Shown: positions 1-8,736, counted from the stretch's first letter. The stretch is 64,000 nucleotides of DNA from Lactobacillaceae bacterium (GCA_902834055.1 CADFHB010000001.1:62001-126000); one strand, 5' to 3'. Made by a program: numbers and translations. The notes: a model not told the origin generated them from the sequence alone.

Positions 1-127
1 TGACCATAACAAGATGGTCACAATCAGTCTCACAATTGGGGTGCGGAACCTGACCCAGCTCCAGTTGATTATGGACGCTCTGAAGAATATTCGGGATGTC
101 TACGTGGTTAAGCGGGTAATTCGTTAA
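1..127 (+). CDS. rel: (p)ppGpp synthetase/hydrolase, C-terminal end only
   Basis: Partial gene cut by the left window edge. The last 41 codons read in the frame starting at base 2 and end with TAA at 125-127. The residues ([16 protein letters not shown], then [17 protein letters not shown]) match the closing strand-helix-strand of the ACT domain at the C-terminus of long Rel/RelA-SpoT proteins, which make and degrade the stringent-response alarmone. The assignment rests on this short stretch plus the neighbour: rel followed within 16 bases by dtd is a standard Firmicutes arrangement. The catalytic domains are outside the window. Confidence 0.8.
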   Translation, partial: DHNKMVTISLTIGVRNLTQLQLIMDALKNIRDVYVVKRVIR

Positions 128-143
128 CGAAAGGAGTCGTCTA

Positions 144-581
144 ATGCGCGTTGTATTACAAAAGGTGAACCATGCCCAGGTGACAATCGATGGCATGGTT
201 GTTGGTAAGATTGGCCGGGGCTTCATGCTCTTGGTTGGCTTTGGCCCTGATGACGGGGATGAGCAGCTTGACTACCTGGTCCATAAGATTGTTAACTTAC
301 GGGTATTCGAAGACGAAAATGGCAAGATGAACCGGGGACTGAATGACGTCAACGGCGAAATCCTGTCGATCTCACAGTTCACCCTCTACGCAAATACCCA
401 GAAGGGGAACCGGCCGAGCTTCACGGCGGCGGCTAAGCCAGCCATTGCGGCGCCGTTATACGACCGCTTCAATGCTAAGTTAGCGGCGACCGGTGTCCAC
501 GTTGAGACCGGCCAGTTCGGTGCCGATATGAAGGTCGACCTGGAAAACGATGGTCCGACCACCATTATTTTTGAAAAATAA
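144..581 (+). CDS. dtd: D-aminoacyl-tRNA deacylase
   Basis: Removes D-amino acids wrongly charged on tRNA (D-Tyr, and Gly on tRNA-Ala), a cytoplasmic proofreading role. The 145-residue protein has the family length and both hallmark motifs: SQFTL at residues 77-81, and the GPT motif at 137-139 near the C-terminus, which forms the cross-subunit Gly-cisPro chiral filter. NRPSFTAAA (89-97) is also conserved. The ATG is preceded by AAAGGAG at about 130-136. It follows rel by 16 bases and is probably cotranscribed with it. A hairpin at 598-634 ends the unit. No oddities. Confidence 0.97.
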   Translation: MRVVLQKVNHAQVTIDGMVVGKIGRGFMLLVGFGPDDGDEQLDYLVHKIVNLRVFEDENGKMNRGLNDVNGEILSISQFTLYANTQKGNRPSFTAAAKPAIAAPLYDRFNAKLAATGVHVETGQFGADMKVDLENDGPTTIIFEK

Positions 582-597
582 GAATGATATCAAAAAT

Positions 598-640
598 GAG
601 CGCCAGTGTTCGGGAAATCCAAATACTGGCGCTCATTTTA
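598..640. terminator. Bidirectional rho-independent terminator
   Basis: A perfect 10-bp stem (GAGCGCCAGT at 598-607 with ACTGGCGCTC at 625-634) is followed by a T-rich tail. It sits between dtd (forward) and the convergent kinase gene (reverse), so it probably serves both. Confidence 0.85.
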
Positions 641-658
641 TTAGCCTCATTATTGCCT

Positions 659-1501
659 TTAGTAACGGTCTAAAATCCGGTCGACCGCACCCCCATAGCT
701 TTCACCAAATAGGATCAGGTGCATGCACAGGTAGTAGAACTGGTACCAGGGCAGGCGGTCATTAATCCCCGGTGTGAAGGGGTACTTGTCCGTATAGGCG
801 CGGTAAAATTCGTTATCAAAGCCTCCAAAGATGGTCGTCATGGCGATGTCAAACTCACGGTCACCGTAGACGGCATCGGGATCGATGAGGTAGGGCTTAT
901 CATTGGCAAACATGAAGTTACCAGCCCACAGGTCACCGTGGAGGAGGCTCGCTCTAACTTCATGGTCGCTGTAATACTGCTGGAACTTCTTAACCATTTG
1001 CTGGAAGTGTTCTTCTCGCCAGCGGTTCCAGCGACTTTCCCGCTGGGCCGCCGCAACCTCAGGAACCAGGCGCTGGTTAACGTAAAAGTCTTTCCAGCTA
1101 TCATTCCAGGTATTGTTCTTCACCAGGACCTTTGTTTGGTGGTTATCAACGAAGCCAAACTGAGAATTGAAGTGTTGGTGGAGGTCAGCAACCGCCCGCC
1201 CCAGGTCAGCTTGACTACCGGCACTTTCCGTAAGCCAGTTGAGAACGAGGTAGCCGTGGCCATCAATAGCACCGTTATACAGGGAAGTGGGTGTGTTGAC
1301 AACTTTGCCCAAGGCATTGAGCCCGTTAATCTCGTGTTTAAAGTAGCTTGCGGGGTGGTTCGGTTGGACCTTAATGAAGTAACTCTTGCCACCGGCTTCG
1401 ATTCGGTAAGCTTCATTAATGTCACCACCGCTGACCGGCTGAAAACTGGTGATGTTTTTAAGTGGCAACTGGGTAAACCAGCTGTGATTTAGCTTGCTCA
1501 T
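659..1501 (-). CDS. Fructosamine kinase family protein
   Basis: A 280-residue member of the fructosamine-3-kinase (FN3K) branch of the aminoglycoside-phosphotransferase/protein-kinase fold. These cytoplasmic enzymes phosphorylate ketoamines on glycated amines or proteins and so allow deglycation. Seen: SGGDINEAYRI near residue 24, a candidate ATP lysine in FIKV (residue 44), the catalytic loop HGDLWAGN at 188-195, and metal-binding IDPD at 206-209 followed by YGDREFDIAM. The start ATG has an AGGGAG-like site upstream. The gene runs opposite to its neighbours and sits between dtd and aspS, where hisS often lies in related genomes. The substrate in bacteria is uncertain. Confidence 0.85.
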   Translation of the reverse strand: MSKLNHSWFTQLPLKNITSFQPVSGGDINEAYRIEAGGKSYFIKVQPNHPASYFKHEINGLNALGKVVNTPTSLYNGAIDGHGYLVLNWLTESAGSQADLGRAVADLHQHFNSQFGFVDNHQTKVLVKNNTWNDSWKDFYVNQRLVPEVAAAQRESRWNRWREEHFQQMVKKFQQYYSDHEVRASLLHGDLWAGNFMFANDKPYLIDPDAVYGDREFDIAMTTIFGGFDNEFYRAYTDKYPFTPGINDRLPWYQFYYLCMHLILFGESYGGAVDRILDRY

Positions 1502-1571
1502 TGTATGACTCCCTTCAAAAGTGTTAACCTCATTTTAAAATTGATATCTCAAAAAGCAAGTTTGTCGGGTA

Positions 1572-1600
1572 TTGACTTTCCGGCCGGGGACGAGTAAGGT
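1572..1600 (+). promoter_or_regulatory. Possible aspS promoter
   Basis: TTGACT at 1572-1577 and TAAGGT at 1595-1600, 17 bp apart, just upstream of the T-box leader. The -10 box is poor, so this is only the best candidate seen. Confidence 0.35.
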
Positions 1601-1619
1601 TAACACTGAAATTAAATAT

Positions 1620-1824
1620 TCGTGACCGAAGATAAAAGAATGCTCGGTGCCTTCAAAGTTATAGCGAGCGGGGATGGTGAAAGCCCGTCGTGCGAAGCGC
1701 CGATTGACACTTTTCAGGTTGGGCAATGTCCCCGCTAGGAAGCTAGCGTTATCGTTGAGTAGATACCAAGGTGGTACCGTGCATTAGCACCCTTGTTAAA
1801 CGACAAGGGTGCTTTTTTTATTTT
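1620..1824 (+). promoter_or_regulatory. T-box riboswitch of aspS
   Basis: A tRNA-sensing leader that lets aspS be transcribed when uncharged tRNA accumulates. The T-box proper, AAGGTGGTACCGTGC, lies at 1768-1782. The competing terminator is GCACCCTTGT (1787-1796) paired with ACAAGGGTGC (1803-1812), followed by a T run. Stem I is visible around 1630-1715, with a GATGGTGAAAGCC-type apical segment near 1673. The likely specifier is GAC (Asp) at 1706-1708. It is followed by A and then CTTTT, which can pair with AAAAG near 1636, the same register as in the B. subtilis glyQS leader. CAC (His) overlaps it by one base at 1708-1710. Confidence 0.9.
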
Positions 1825-1853
1825 TGGAAGTGGATAAAAAAGGAAGTTAGAGA

Positions 1854-3641
1854 ATGAAACGTACTAATTACGCTGGTGATACCAGTGAAAAGCAAGTTGG
1901 CCAAGAAGTCGTCCTTAAGGGTTGGGTCGCCAAGCGCCGGAACCTCGGGGGCTTGATCTTCATTGACCTCTGGGACCGGGAAGGCATTGTCCAGTTGGTC
2001 TTTAACGAAAAGGATAATCCAGAGGTATTCAAGGTTGCCAACGCCGTGCGGGGCCAATACGTTCTGGAGGTTCATGGTAAGGTTCAACTGCGGGCAGAAA
2101 AGGAAATTAATCCAGACATGAAGACCGGGAAGGTTGAAGTTGCCGTGGACTACATCAAGGTTCTTGCTAAGTCAGAAACGACACCGTTCGATATTACGGA
2201 TAACGTTGATGCGACGGAAGAGCTTCGAATGAAGTACCGTTACCTCGACTTGCGGCGTCCCGAAATGATGAAGAACCTGAAGTTACGGAGCAAGGTTGCC
2301 TCCATCGTTCACAACTATTACGATGGCGAGGGCTTCCTGGACGTGGAAACGCCAGACTTGACCCGGTCAACGCCAGAAGGGGCCCGGGACTACATCGTTC
2401 CTTCCCGGGTTTACCCTGGTCACTTCTACGCCCTGCCACAGTCACCACAACTGTTCAAGCAATTGCTGATGGCTGCAGGGGTAGACAAGTACTACCAGCT
2501 GGCCCGGTGCTTCCGTGACGAAGACTTGCGGGGCGATCGTCAACCGGAATTTACCCAGATCGATACGGAAATGAGTTTTGCTACTCCTGAAGACATTCAG
2601 ACCGAAACAGAAGGCCTGATCAAGCGGGTTATGAAGGAAGTTAAGGGAATTGATGTTAAGACACCGTTCCCCCGGATGGAGTGGCAGGAGTCAATGGATA
2701 AGTACGGCTCCGACAAGCCCGACACCCGCTTTGGTATGCTGATTCATGACCTGTCGGACATCGTTAAGGACAGTGCCTTCAAGGTCTTCTCCGGAACGGT
2801 AGCCAACGGTGGCTTTGTCCGGGCCATCTGTGTGCCTGGTGGTGCTGATAAGTACTCCCGGAAGGACATTTCCAAGAAGGAAGAATATATCAAGCGTTAT
2901 GGTGCCAAGGGATTAGCCTGGGTTAAGGTAACTGCTGATGGCTACAGCGGTCCCGTTGCCAAGTTCTTAAATGACAAGGCTGATCAAATTAATGCTGAAA
3001 TGGGCGCAAACGAGGGGGACCTGATTCTCTTTGTAGCGGCTAGTTTCCACGTTGTTTGTGACTCTTTGGGTTACCTGCGGCGGGCAATTGCCAAGGAAAT
3101 GGACATGATTAAGCCGGGGCAATGGAACTACCTCTGGGTTGTTAACTGGCCAATGTTTGAATATGACGAAGGCTTTGGGAAGTGGATCGCTGCGCACCAC
3201 CCGTTCACCATGTTGAACGAAGAAGACCTCCACTACCTTGAAGACGGCGAAGATCCGCACAAGGCACACGCCCAAAGTTATGACATTATCCTGAACGGCC
3301 AAGAAATTGGTGGTGGGTCAATCCGTATCCACGATCCAAAGGTCCAAGAAAAGGTTCTGAAGGCCCTGGGTTACACCAAGGAACGTGCTGAAGCGCGCTT
3401 CGGCTTCTTACTGAAGGCCCTGACGATGGGGATGCCACCAGAGGGTGGACTGGCATTTGGCCTGGACCGGTGGGTAATGCTGCTGGCCGAAGCTGACAAT
3501 ATCCGGGACGTCATTCCATTCCCAAAGAACTCCAAAGCCGTCGAACCACTGACGGCCGCACCAGGGAAGGTTAGCCAACAACAACTGGATGACTTGAAGA
3601 TCAAGTTTGACGATGACGTTGATTACCACCTCGATAAATAA
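1854..3641 (+). CDS. aspS: Aspartyl-tRNA synthetase
   Basis: Charges tRNA-Asp with aspartate in the cytoplasm. The 595-residue protein has the bacterial-type layout: N-terminal OB-fold anticodon-binding domain (about 1-105), class II catalytic core with [16 protein letters not shown] (motif 2, near residue 217), an inserted bacterial GAD domain in the middle, and motif 3 GLAFGLDRW near residue 530. The ATG follows a GGAAG-type site and lies about 30 bases after the T-box terminator, so expression should follow tRNA-Asp charging. Unusually, hisS is not upstream. It ends before a strong hairpin at 3649-3686. Confidence 0.98.
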   Translation: MKRTNYAGDTSEKQVGQEVVLKGWVAKRRNLGGLIFIDLWDREGIVQLVFNEKDNPEVFKVANAVRGQYVLEVHGKVQLRAEKEINPDMKTGKVEVAVDYIKVLAKSETTPFDITDNVDATEELRMKYRYLDLRRPEMMKNLKLRSKVASIVHNYYDGEGFLDVETPDLTRSTPEGARDYIVPSRVYPGHFYALPQSPQLFKQLLMAAGVDKYYQLARCFRDEDLRGDRQPEFTQIDTEMSFATPEDIQTETEGLIKRVMKEVKGIDVKTPFPRMEWQESMDKYGSDKPDTRFGMLIHDLSDIVKDSAFKVFSGTVANGGFVRAICVPGGADKYSRKDISKKEEYIKRYGAKGLAWVKVTADGYSGPVAKFLNDKADQINAEMGANEGDLILFVAASFHVVCDSLGYLRRAIAKEMDMIKPGQWNYLWVVNWPMFEYDEGFGKWIAAHHPFTMLNEEDLHYLEDGEDPHKAHAQSYDIILNGQEIGGGSIRIHDPKVQEKVLKALGYTKERAEARFGFLLKALTMGMPPEGGLAFGLDRWVMLLAEADNIRDVIPFPKNSKAVEPLTAAPGKVSQQQLDDLKIKFDDDVDYHLDK

Positions 3642-3648
3642 GAATACT

Positions 3649-3690
3649 AAAGGGACTACCGTGCTGGGCTTCACGGTAGTCCCTTTAACA
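3649..3690. terminator. Bidirectional terminator after aspS
   Basis: A 15-bp stem (3649-3663 with 3672-3686, core GGGACTACCGTG) around a 8-base loop, with A/T tracts on each side. It lies between convergent aspS and the GNAT gene. Confidence 0.85.
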
Positions 3691-3699
3691 TGTTTAAAG

Positions 3700-4155
3700 T
3701 CAAGCAATATTCGTTTTGAGAACGATCATGTCCCGTAAGCGAAGGCGGTTTTCAAAAATTGGCTTAACGTAATTATCAGTGAAGAAGTCGCTTTTAATCG
3801 CCACCGGCCGGAAGCCCACCTTTTGGTAAAGGTAGAGCTGCTTAAAGCTTGTTGATCCGGTACCAATGATTAGCTCATGGTAGTGGTGTTGGTGAGCGTA
3901 CTCCTTGGCAAAAGTAAGTAAGAATGTGGCTAGTCCACGGTTTTCAAATTGGGGTGAAACGGCCAGGTTTTTAATCTCTAATTGGGACGTACTGGCTGGT
4001 AGGAGGACAAGGGTCGCAAGCAATCGTGGACCCTGCCGAAGCTCAAATACGGCCCCGTGCTTCAGATAAGCAGTCACTAGCTTCCGACTGGGGTCTGCCC
4101 GCAAGAATAGTTGCCAGTGGGCAGCGGTGATCTTATTGGCCTTAATTACTTTCAT
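3700..4155 (-). CDS. GNAT-family N-acetyltransferase
   Basis: A 151-residue protein of the GCN5-related acetyltransferase fold, which transfers an acetyl group from acetyl-CoA to an amine. The central part carries the fold's acetyl-CoA region (IKNLAVSPQFENRGLATFLL), an R/Q-x-x-G-x-G/A-like loop seen here as ENRGLA, and a later LYLYQKVGFRPV segment typical of the last strand. An in-frame start 18 bases upstream exists, but AAAGGAG at 4160-4166 (reverse) places the start at the ATG at 4153-4155. The gene is downstream of the terminator of the amino-acid transporter operon and no separate promoter is obvious. Substrate unknown. Confidence 0.8.
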   Translation of the reverse strand: MKVIKANKITAAHWQLFLRADPSRKLVTAYLKHGAVFELRQGPRLLATLVLLPASTSQLEIKNLAVSPQFENRGLATFLLTFAKEYAHQHHYHELIIGTGSTSFKQLYLYQKVGFRPVAIKSDFFTDNYVKPIFENRLRLRDMIVLKTNIA

Positions 4156-4171
4156 TAACTTCTCCTTTAAC

Positions 4172-4208
4172 ATAAAAAGAGGTTGGGCATCTTATGTCCA
4201 GCCTCTTT
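4172..4208 (-). terminator. Terminator of the amino-acid ABC transporter operon
   Basis: Read on the reverse strand, AAAGAGGCTGGACA pairs with TGCCCAACCTCTTT (4195-4208 with 4176-4189, including G-T pairs), followed by TTTTTATG. It stands just before the ribosome site of the GNAT gene, so GNAT may depend on read-through. Confidence 0.75.
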
Positions 4209-4214
4209 AATGAT

Positions 4215-4955
4215 TTATTTAAGAACTTTCTTCAGGAATTCCTTTGCCCGGTCACTAGTTGGGTGACTGAAGAAGTCCTCCGGCTTGCCGCTTTCCTGGA
4301 TGTAGCCATCGGCCATAAACCAGATTTGGTCGGCCACTTCCTTGGCAAAGCCCATTTCGTGGGTAACAACGACCATCGTCATTCCAGAATCAGCCAATTC
4401 TTGCATAACGTTCAGTACTTCGTCAACCATTTCGGGGTCCAGGGCACTCGTCGGTTCGTCAAACAGCATCACTTCGGGATCCATTGCCAAGGACCGGGCA
4501 ATGGCAACCCGCTGCTTTTGACCACCAGAAAGGCTGTCCGGATAGACGTTCGCCTTGTTTTCAAGGCCAACCTTTTTGAGGAGTTCCATTGCGGTCTTAG
4601 TAGCTTCTTCTTCGCTTACCCCCTTAACCTTGATGGGGGCAATCTTGATGTTGTCAACAACGGTCATATTAGGGAAGAGGTTGAAGCCTTGGAAGACCAT
4701 CCCCATCTTCTCCCGCAACTTATCTAATTCAGGATCGGAAATGTTAGTCAGGTCCTGGCCCTCAAAAAGGACCTTACCAGCGGTCGGCTTTTCAAGGACG
4801 TTCAGGCACCGGAGAAAAGTACTCTTCCCGGCACCGGAAGGACCAATCACACAAATTACCTGTCCCTTGTCGACTTCTTCAGAAATGTCTTTGAGGACTT
4901 CGTTACCATTAAATTCTTTTTTCAAGTGTTGAATTTCAATCATTTTAGTGGGCAT
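4215..4955 (-). CDS. glnQ: Polar amino acid ABC transporter, ATPase subunit
   Basis: The ATP-hydrolysing subunit of a polar amino acid importer (PAAT family), acting at the inner face of the membrane. Walker [10 protein letters not shown] is at residues 38-46, the Q-loop in [10 protein letters not shown] (86-95), signature LSGGQ at 142-146 and Walker B VMLFDEP at 162-168, with an H-loop VVVTHEM further on. At 246 residues it has the usual length. Its start overlaps the end of the binding protein-permease gene by 11 bases, so the two are translationally coupled. Glutamine is the commonest substrate of such systems, but arginine, cystine or other polar amino acids are possible. Confidence 0.92.
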   Translation of the reverse strand: MPTKMIEIQHLKKEFNGNEVLKDISEEVDKGQVICVIGPSGAGKSTFLRCLNVLEKPTAGKVLFEGQDLTNISDPELDKLREKMGMVFQGFNLFPNMTVVDNIKIAPIKVKGVSEEEATKTAMELLKKVGLENKANVYPDSLSGGQKQRVAIARSLAMDPEVMLFDEPTSALDPEMVDEVLNVMQELADSGMTMVVVTHEMGFAKEVADQIWFMADGYIQESGKPEDFFSHPTSDRAKEFLKKVLK

Positions 4956-6468
4956 GTTTCATTCTCCCTTCGAAGTAGTTCAGGATTCTTGTCAGCGTAA
5001 ACGTCAGAATGAAGTAGATCATCATAGTGATGAATAGTGGTAAGACACCCTTGTAAGTATCAGCTTGAACTAACTGGGTCTGGTACATCAATTCACCAAC
5101 ACCAATTGTGGAAACCAATGAACTATCCTTTAACAGGGTAATAAATTCGTTCCCCAGTGCGGGCCAAATGTTTTGTAGTGCCTGTGGCATGATGATGAAT
5201 CGGAATGTCTGCTTCTTCGTCATCCCAAGGCTTCGTGCGGCTTCAGTTTGGCCGATTGGCAGGGACTGAATACCAGAACGAATAACTTCGGCAACGTAGG
5301 CACCAGAGTTGACCGATACGGCGATAATCCCGGCAACTAGGGCAGGAAGAGATTGAATGATTGCACCAATGCCGAAGTAGACGAACATAATTTGAACCAG
5401 CATTGGTGTTCCCCGAATAAATTCAATGTAGCAAACGGCAATTCCGTGGAGGATCTTGTTTTGTGACAACCGCATCAATGCAAACAGGGTCCCGAGAAGG
5501 AAACCAAAGAAGACAGCGATAACGGTGATAATCAGGGTGTATTCAACCCCTTTAGCGAAGAAGGTCCAGTATGAAGCGACGGTGTTGTGCTTCTTATAAG
5601 ACTTCATGTACTTAGAAGCTTGTGGTAACCATTTCTTATTAATGAGATCCTTCTTCTGCACCTTGTCAATCGTCTGGTTAGCAGCGGTCTCTAAGGACTT
5701 GTCACCCTTGGCAAAGGCCATTGCCTTCGCACCAGAGTTGCTGCTTGCAAGGTGAGAGTTAAAAGTTGCTAAGTTAGAATTATTATTTGCGTAAGCCCGG
5801 GCAGTTGGTTCATCTAATAAGACCCCGTCAACCTTATGTGATTGGAGGGCAATTACTAAGGATGATACCTTTGCCAACCCCCGCATGTGGGCGTATTTCA
5901 TTTTTTGCTTGGCGAGATTGTATTGTGTTGTCCCGTTTTGAACTCCAACTGTTTTTCCCGTAAAGCTCTTTGCGGACTTGTACTTACTCTTATCGGCCTT
6001 GTTAATCAGGAAGAAGTTATTTCCCTTGTAGTAAGGCTTAGAGAAGTCAACATTCTTTGCCCGTTCGGGAGTGACATTCATTCCGGCAATAACTGTATCG
6101 ACTTTGTGGGTTTCAAGGGCAACCAGCAAGGAATCGAAGTCCATGTTCTTAATAACCAACTTGACTCCTAAATCCTTAGCGAATTGTCTAGCTAACTGCA
6201 TTTCAAAGCCGACATACTTAGTTTTCCCATTTTGCTTGGTAGTAAACTCAAACGGTGGGTAATCGGCACTGGTCCCCACGACCAGTGTACCCTTTTGTTT
6301 AATCCTTTGTAGTGAATCATCGGTCGCTGCATTGGTCGAGCTTATAGTAGAACTAGAACTCGAGCTTGTGCTGCTTGAACTAGTTGCGGCAGCAAACGCA
6401 TTGAGCGGCGCGAGGAACACTGAAACACAAAGAATACACAGCATTAATAATTGCTTGAAGTGCTTCAT
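4945..6468 (-). CDS. Amino acid ABC transporter, fused binding protein and permease
   Basis: A 507-residue fusion typical of Lactobacillales PAAT importers. A signal peptide (about 1-27, ending LNAFA) is followed by a serine/threonine-rich spacer (29-45), a family 3 solute-binding domain (about 52-280, [11 protein letters not shown] at its start), then a permease domain from about 300 with several membrane helices and the EAA loop ([15 protein letters not shown]), which docks the ATPase. The binding domain is thus tethered to the membrane rather than lipidated; no lipobox is seen. AAAGGAG precedes the ATG. It is the first gene of an operon with the ATPase. Substrate not determined by sequence. 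Confidence 0.93.
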   Translation of the reverse strand: MKHFKQLLMLCILCVSVFLAPLNAFAAATSSSSTSSSSSSTISSTNAATDDSLQRIKQKGTLVVGTSADYPPFEFTTKQNGKTKYVGFEMQLARQFAKDLGVKLVIKNMDFDSLLVALETHKVDTVIAGMNVTPERAKNVDFSKPYYKGNNFFLINKADKSKYKSAKSFTGKTVGVQNGTTQYNLAKQKMKYAHMRGLAKVSSLVIALQSHKVDGVLLDEPTARAYANNNSNLATFNSHLASSNSGAKAMAFAKGDKSLETAANQTIDKVQKKDLINKKWLPQASKYMKSYKKHNTVASYWTFFAKGVEYTLIITVIAVFFGFLLGTLFALMRLSQNKILHGIAVCYIEFIRGTPMLVQIMFVYFGIGAIIQSLPALVAGIIAVSVNSGAYVAEVIRSGIQSLPIGQTEAARSLGMTKKQTFRFIIMPQALQNIWPALGNEFITLLKDSSLVSTIGVGELMYQTQLVQADTYKGVLPLFITMMIYFILTFTLTRILNYFEGRMKHAH

Positions 6469-6514
6469 AATTCTTAATCTCCTTTGCCAATAGAATTCAA
6501 ATAATTATTGTAAA

Positions 6515-6545
6515 TGAATATACACCCTATTCAGCATTTATGCAA
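6515..6545 (-). promoter_or_regulatory. Promoter of the amino-acid transporter operon
   Basis: On the reverse strand TTGCAT (6545-6540) and TATATT (6522-6517) are separated by exactly 17 bp. The -10 box lies in an imperfect palindrome, TGAATA-7-TATTCA at 6515-6533, a plausible operator for an amino-acid-responsive repressor. No other gene is seen in the intergenic stretch 6469-6773 apart from this and the rpsU promoter. Confidence 0.65.
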
Positions 6546-6677
6546 TAATTTTTCGAAAATACGGCATAAATATTCACTAACTAAGGGTGGTCGTTAAGGA
6601 CTAAATATTTTTTCTTCATTAAATATAGGGAAAGATAATTAATTTAAAAATAGTTATTGATAAATACAGAGTAAATG

Positions 6678-6706
6678 TTGACACTGGGGGTGGAATTAGG
6701 TACAAT
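6678..6706 (+). promoter_or_regulatory. rpsU promoter
   Basis: TTGACA at 6678-6683 and TACAAT at 6701-6706 with a 17-bp spacer, a near-consensus sigma-A promoter about 67 bases upstream of the rpsU start codon. Confidence 0.8.
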
Positions 6707-6773
6707 ACCTTTTGTAGTGAAAGGTGTAAGTAGCCTTGAAACGTAACTTTAAGCTCGGAGGGAGGGAATCAAA

Positions 6774-6965
6774 ATGTCAAAAACAGTCGTTCGTAAGAAT
6801 GAATCTTTAGACGACGCTCTTCGACGCTTTAAACGTTCAGTTTCGCGCAATGGGACTTTGCAAGAATACCGGAAGCGTGAATTCTACGAAAAGCCTAGTG
6901 TTCGGCGTAAGTTAAAATCTGAAGCAGCACGGAAGCGCAAGAACAAGCGTGGTCGTCGCTACTAA
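6774..6965 (+). CDS. rpsU: 30S ribosomal protein S21
   Basis: A small basic ribosomal protein of the 30S subunit, 63 residues. The opening ([20 protein letters not shown]) and the very basic tail ([11 protein letters not shown]) are diagnostic. The ATG has GGAGGGAGG upstream, an exceptionally strong ribosome site fitting its high expression. It has its own promoter and terminator and is not part of the dnaG-rpoD operon found here, unlike the enterobacterial arrangement. yqeY follows. Confidence 0.98.
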   Translation: MSKTVVRKNESLDDALRRFKRSVSRNGTLQEYRKREFYEKPSVRRKLKSEAARKRKNKRGRRY

Positions 6966-6972
6966 AATGTTT

Positions 6973-7005
6973 GCTCCTACCTTCGATGCGGTGGGAGCTT
7001 TTTTC
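6973..7005 (+). terminator. Terminator after rpsU
   Basis: GCTCCTACC (6973-6981) pairs with GGTGGGAGC (6990-6998), one G-T pair, followed by TTTTTT. yqeY probably receives some read-through. Confidence 0.8.
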
Positions 7006-7027
7006 TTAATATGAGGGGGACCTGAAG

Positions 7028-7477
7028 ATGGCATTATTAAAGCAATTATCAGCAGATATGATTACGGCAATGAAGAATCGTGATAAGGAAACCTTGGCGG
7101 TTGTCCGGATGTTGAAAGCAGCGGTTCAAAACGCCCAGATTGAGGCTGGCCATGACCTGACACCTGACGAAGAGGTAGCGGTCATGTCACGGGAATACAA
7201 GCAACGCAAGGAGTCACTGGCCGAATTTGAAAAGGCTGGTCGCCAAGACCTGGTGGACAAGACGAATGCTGAACTTAAGATTGTGGCCAAGTACATGCCA
7301 AAGCAACTTTCCGAAGACGATGTATTAAAGATTGTCAACGACACAATTGCCCAGGTGGGTGCCACGAGCATGAAAGACTTCGGCAAGGTCATGGGAGCAG
7401 TGATGCCGAAGGTTAAGGGCCAAGCCGATGGGAAGGTTGTTAACCAGGCTGTTAAGAAAGCACTGAGCAACAAATAA
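7028..7477 (+). CDS. yqeY: GatB/YqeY domain-containing protein
   Basis: A 149-residue cytoplasmic protein of the YqeY family, related to the tail domain of GatB and possibly active on tRNA or amidotransferase reactions; its exact role is unknown. Family features visible: the N-terminal helix MALLKQLSADMITAMKNRDKETLAVVRMLKAA and the C-terminal helical domain with FGKVMGAVMPKVKGQADGKVVNQAVK. rpsU-yqeY-phoH-ybeY is a common order in Firmicutes; here the bile salt hydrolase and argGH lie between yqeY and phoH, suggesting an insertion or rearrangement at this point. Confidence 0.95.
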   Translation: MALLKQLSADMITAMKNRDKETLAVVRMLKAAVQNAQIEAGHDLTPDEEVAVMSREYKQRKESLAEFEKAGRQDLVDKTNAELKIVAKYMPKQLSEDDVLKIVNDTIAQVGATSMKDFGKVMGAVMPKVKGQADGKVVNQAVKKALSNK

Positions 7478-7489
7478 TTTTATGCTTAA

Positions 7490-7525
7490 TTAAGCCAATC
7501 ACCCTGATGGATGGTTGACTTTTTG
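7490..7525 (+). terminator. Probable terminator after yqeY
   Basis: AGCCAATCACC and GGATGGTTGACT can pair with several G-T pairs, followed by TTTTTGCTTTTT. The stem is imperfect. Confidence 0.55.
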
Positions 7526-7550
7526 CTTTTTAAATCACCATTTTTATGAT
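7523..7550 (+). promoter_or_regulatory. Possible bsh promoter
   Basis: TTGCTT at 7523-7528 and TATGAT at 7545-7550, 16 bp apart, 45 bases upstream of the bile salt hydrolase start. It partly overlaps the yqeY terminator tail. Confidence 0.5.
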
Positions 7551-7595
7551 AAAAGAGTAAAATAGAAGTTACTAAAGAAAAAGAGGGTATTTAAC

Positions 7596-8573
7596 ATGTG
7601 TACATCGATTCTCTATACTGCGGGCGACCATTACTTTGGTCGTAACCTAGATTTGGAAGTCTCATTTGGTCAAGAGGTGGTTGTTACCCCGCGCGACTAT
7701 CCATTTGATTTTCGCAAGATGCCAACTTTAAACCACCACTACGCCATTATCGGGATGGCCCTGGTCAAGGATAACTACCCCTTGTACTTTGACGGGGCCA
7801 ATGAAGAGGGCCTGGGGATGGCTGGTCTAAACTTTGCCGGGCTGGCCCACTTCTTCCCGGTTGAAGACGGCAAGGATAACGTCTCACCATTCGAATTTAT
7901 TCCCTATGTTTTGGGTCAATGTAAAGATGTTGCCGAGGCAAAGAAACTACTTGCCAACCTTAACTTGGTAAATATCAACTTCTCTGACCAACTCCAGCTT
8001 TCCCCGCTCCACTGGTTGATCGCCGACCGACAAGGAGCATCGATTGTTGTTGAATCCACTCAGAGCGGTCTTCACGTTTACGATAATCCAGTGGGTGTTT
8101 TAACCAATAACCCCGAGTTCCCATCCCAGATGACGAACCTAGCAAATTACCAGAGTGTTTCGCCAGCTGACCCGGTTAACACCTTGATGCCAAAGAAGGA
8201 ACTCAAGACATACAGCCGGGGTCTCGGCTCCCACATGCTGCCAGGGGGGATGGATTCCGAAAGCCGTTTTGTTAAGGAATGCTTTACCCTACATAATGCA
8301 CCGGCGGGTGGCAGTGAGTTGGAAAATGTTACCAACTACTTCCACTGCCTGCATGCGGTAGAACAGCAGAATGGGCTCGACGAGGTTGCACCGGATACTT
8401 TTGAATACACAATCTACTCCGATGGGATCAACCTGGCTACGGGGACCTTCTACTACACGACCTATGAAAATAACCAGATCAATGCTGTTCAGATGCACAA
8501 TGTTGATTTGGACGCCAAGGAACTTGCCCAGTTCCCACTGGTTAAGGAACAAGCCATCAATACCCAAAATTAA
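7596..8573 (+). CDS. bsh: Bile salt hydrolase (choloylglycine hydrolase)
   Basis: A 325-residue Ntn-hydrolase that cleaves the amide bond of glycine- or taurine-conjugated bile salts in the cytoplasm, a gut-adaptation trait. Active-site residues by comparison with characterised BSH enzymes: nucleophile Cys2 (exposed after Met removal), Arg16, Asp19, Asn79, Asn171/172 (VLTNNPEF) and Arg224 in GGMDSESRF. The segment YSRGLGSHMLPGGMDSESRF groups it with Lactobacillus BSHs rather than penicillin V acylases, although both share the fold. It is monocistronic, with its own promoter and terminator. Substrate preference cannot be told from the sequence. Confidence 0.93.
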   Translation: MCTSILYTAGDHYFGRNLDLEVSFGQEVVVTPRDYPFDFRKMPTLNHHYAIIGMALVKDNYPLYFDGANEEGLGMAGLNFAGLAHFFPVEDGKDNVSPFEFIPYVLGQCKDVAEAKKLLANLNLVNINFSDQLQLSPLHWLIADRQGASIVVESTQSGLHVYDNPVGVLTNNPEFPSQMTNLANYQSVSPADPVNTLMPKKELKTYSRGLGSHMLPGGMDSESRFVKECFTLHNAPAGGSELENVTNYFHCLHAVEQQNGLDEVAPDTFEYTIYSDGINLATGTFYYTTYENNQINAVQMHNVDLDAKELAQFPLVKEQAINTQN

Positions 8574-8588
8574 ATAAGAATATTTAAA

Positions 8589-8634
8589 AAGCGGTTTGAT
8601 TATTCGTAAGCACGGGTAGTTAAACCGCTCTTTG
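8589..8634 (+). terminator. Terminator after bsh
   Basis: AGCGGTTT (8590-8597) pairs with AAACCGCT (8622-8629) around a 24-base loop. The T tail is short. Confidence 0.6.
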
Positions 8635-8707
8635 ATTATTTAAATGTCGTCATTCCAACTTGACTATACATTATTTTGAATAAAATACAGAAAATTTACA
8701 AAAATAC

Positions 8708-8736
8708 TTGATATATATTCAATAGCGGTGTATATT
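8708..8736 (+). promoter_or_regulatory. argGH promoter
   Basis: TTGATA (8708-8713) and TATATT (8731-8736) with a 17-bp spacer. The AT-rich stretch 8731-8775 just downstream contains TGCA-flanked imperfect repeats, where an ArgR operator would be expected, but no clean ARG box is evident. Confidence 0.6.

Noticed and set aside
719..1492. Long forward open frame (257 codons) opposite the fructosamine-kinase gene
   Set aside because: It lies wholly antisense to a protein with clear kinase motifs, has no ribosome site and shows no family features.
4194..4727. Forward open frame of 177 codons over the transporter ATPase gene
   Set aside because: Shadow of glnQ, which has complete Walker and signature motifs; no ribosome site or family pattern on the forward strand.
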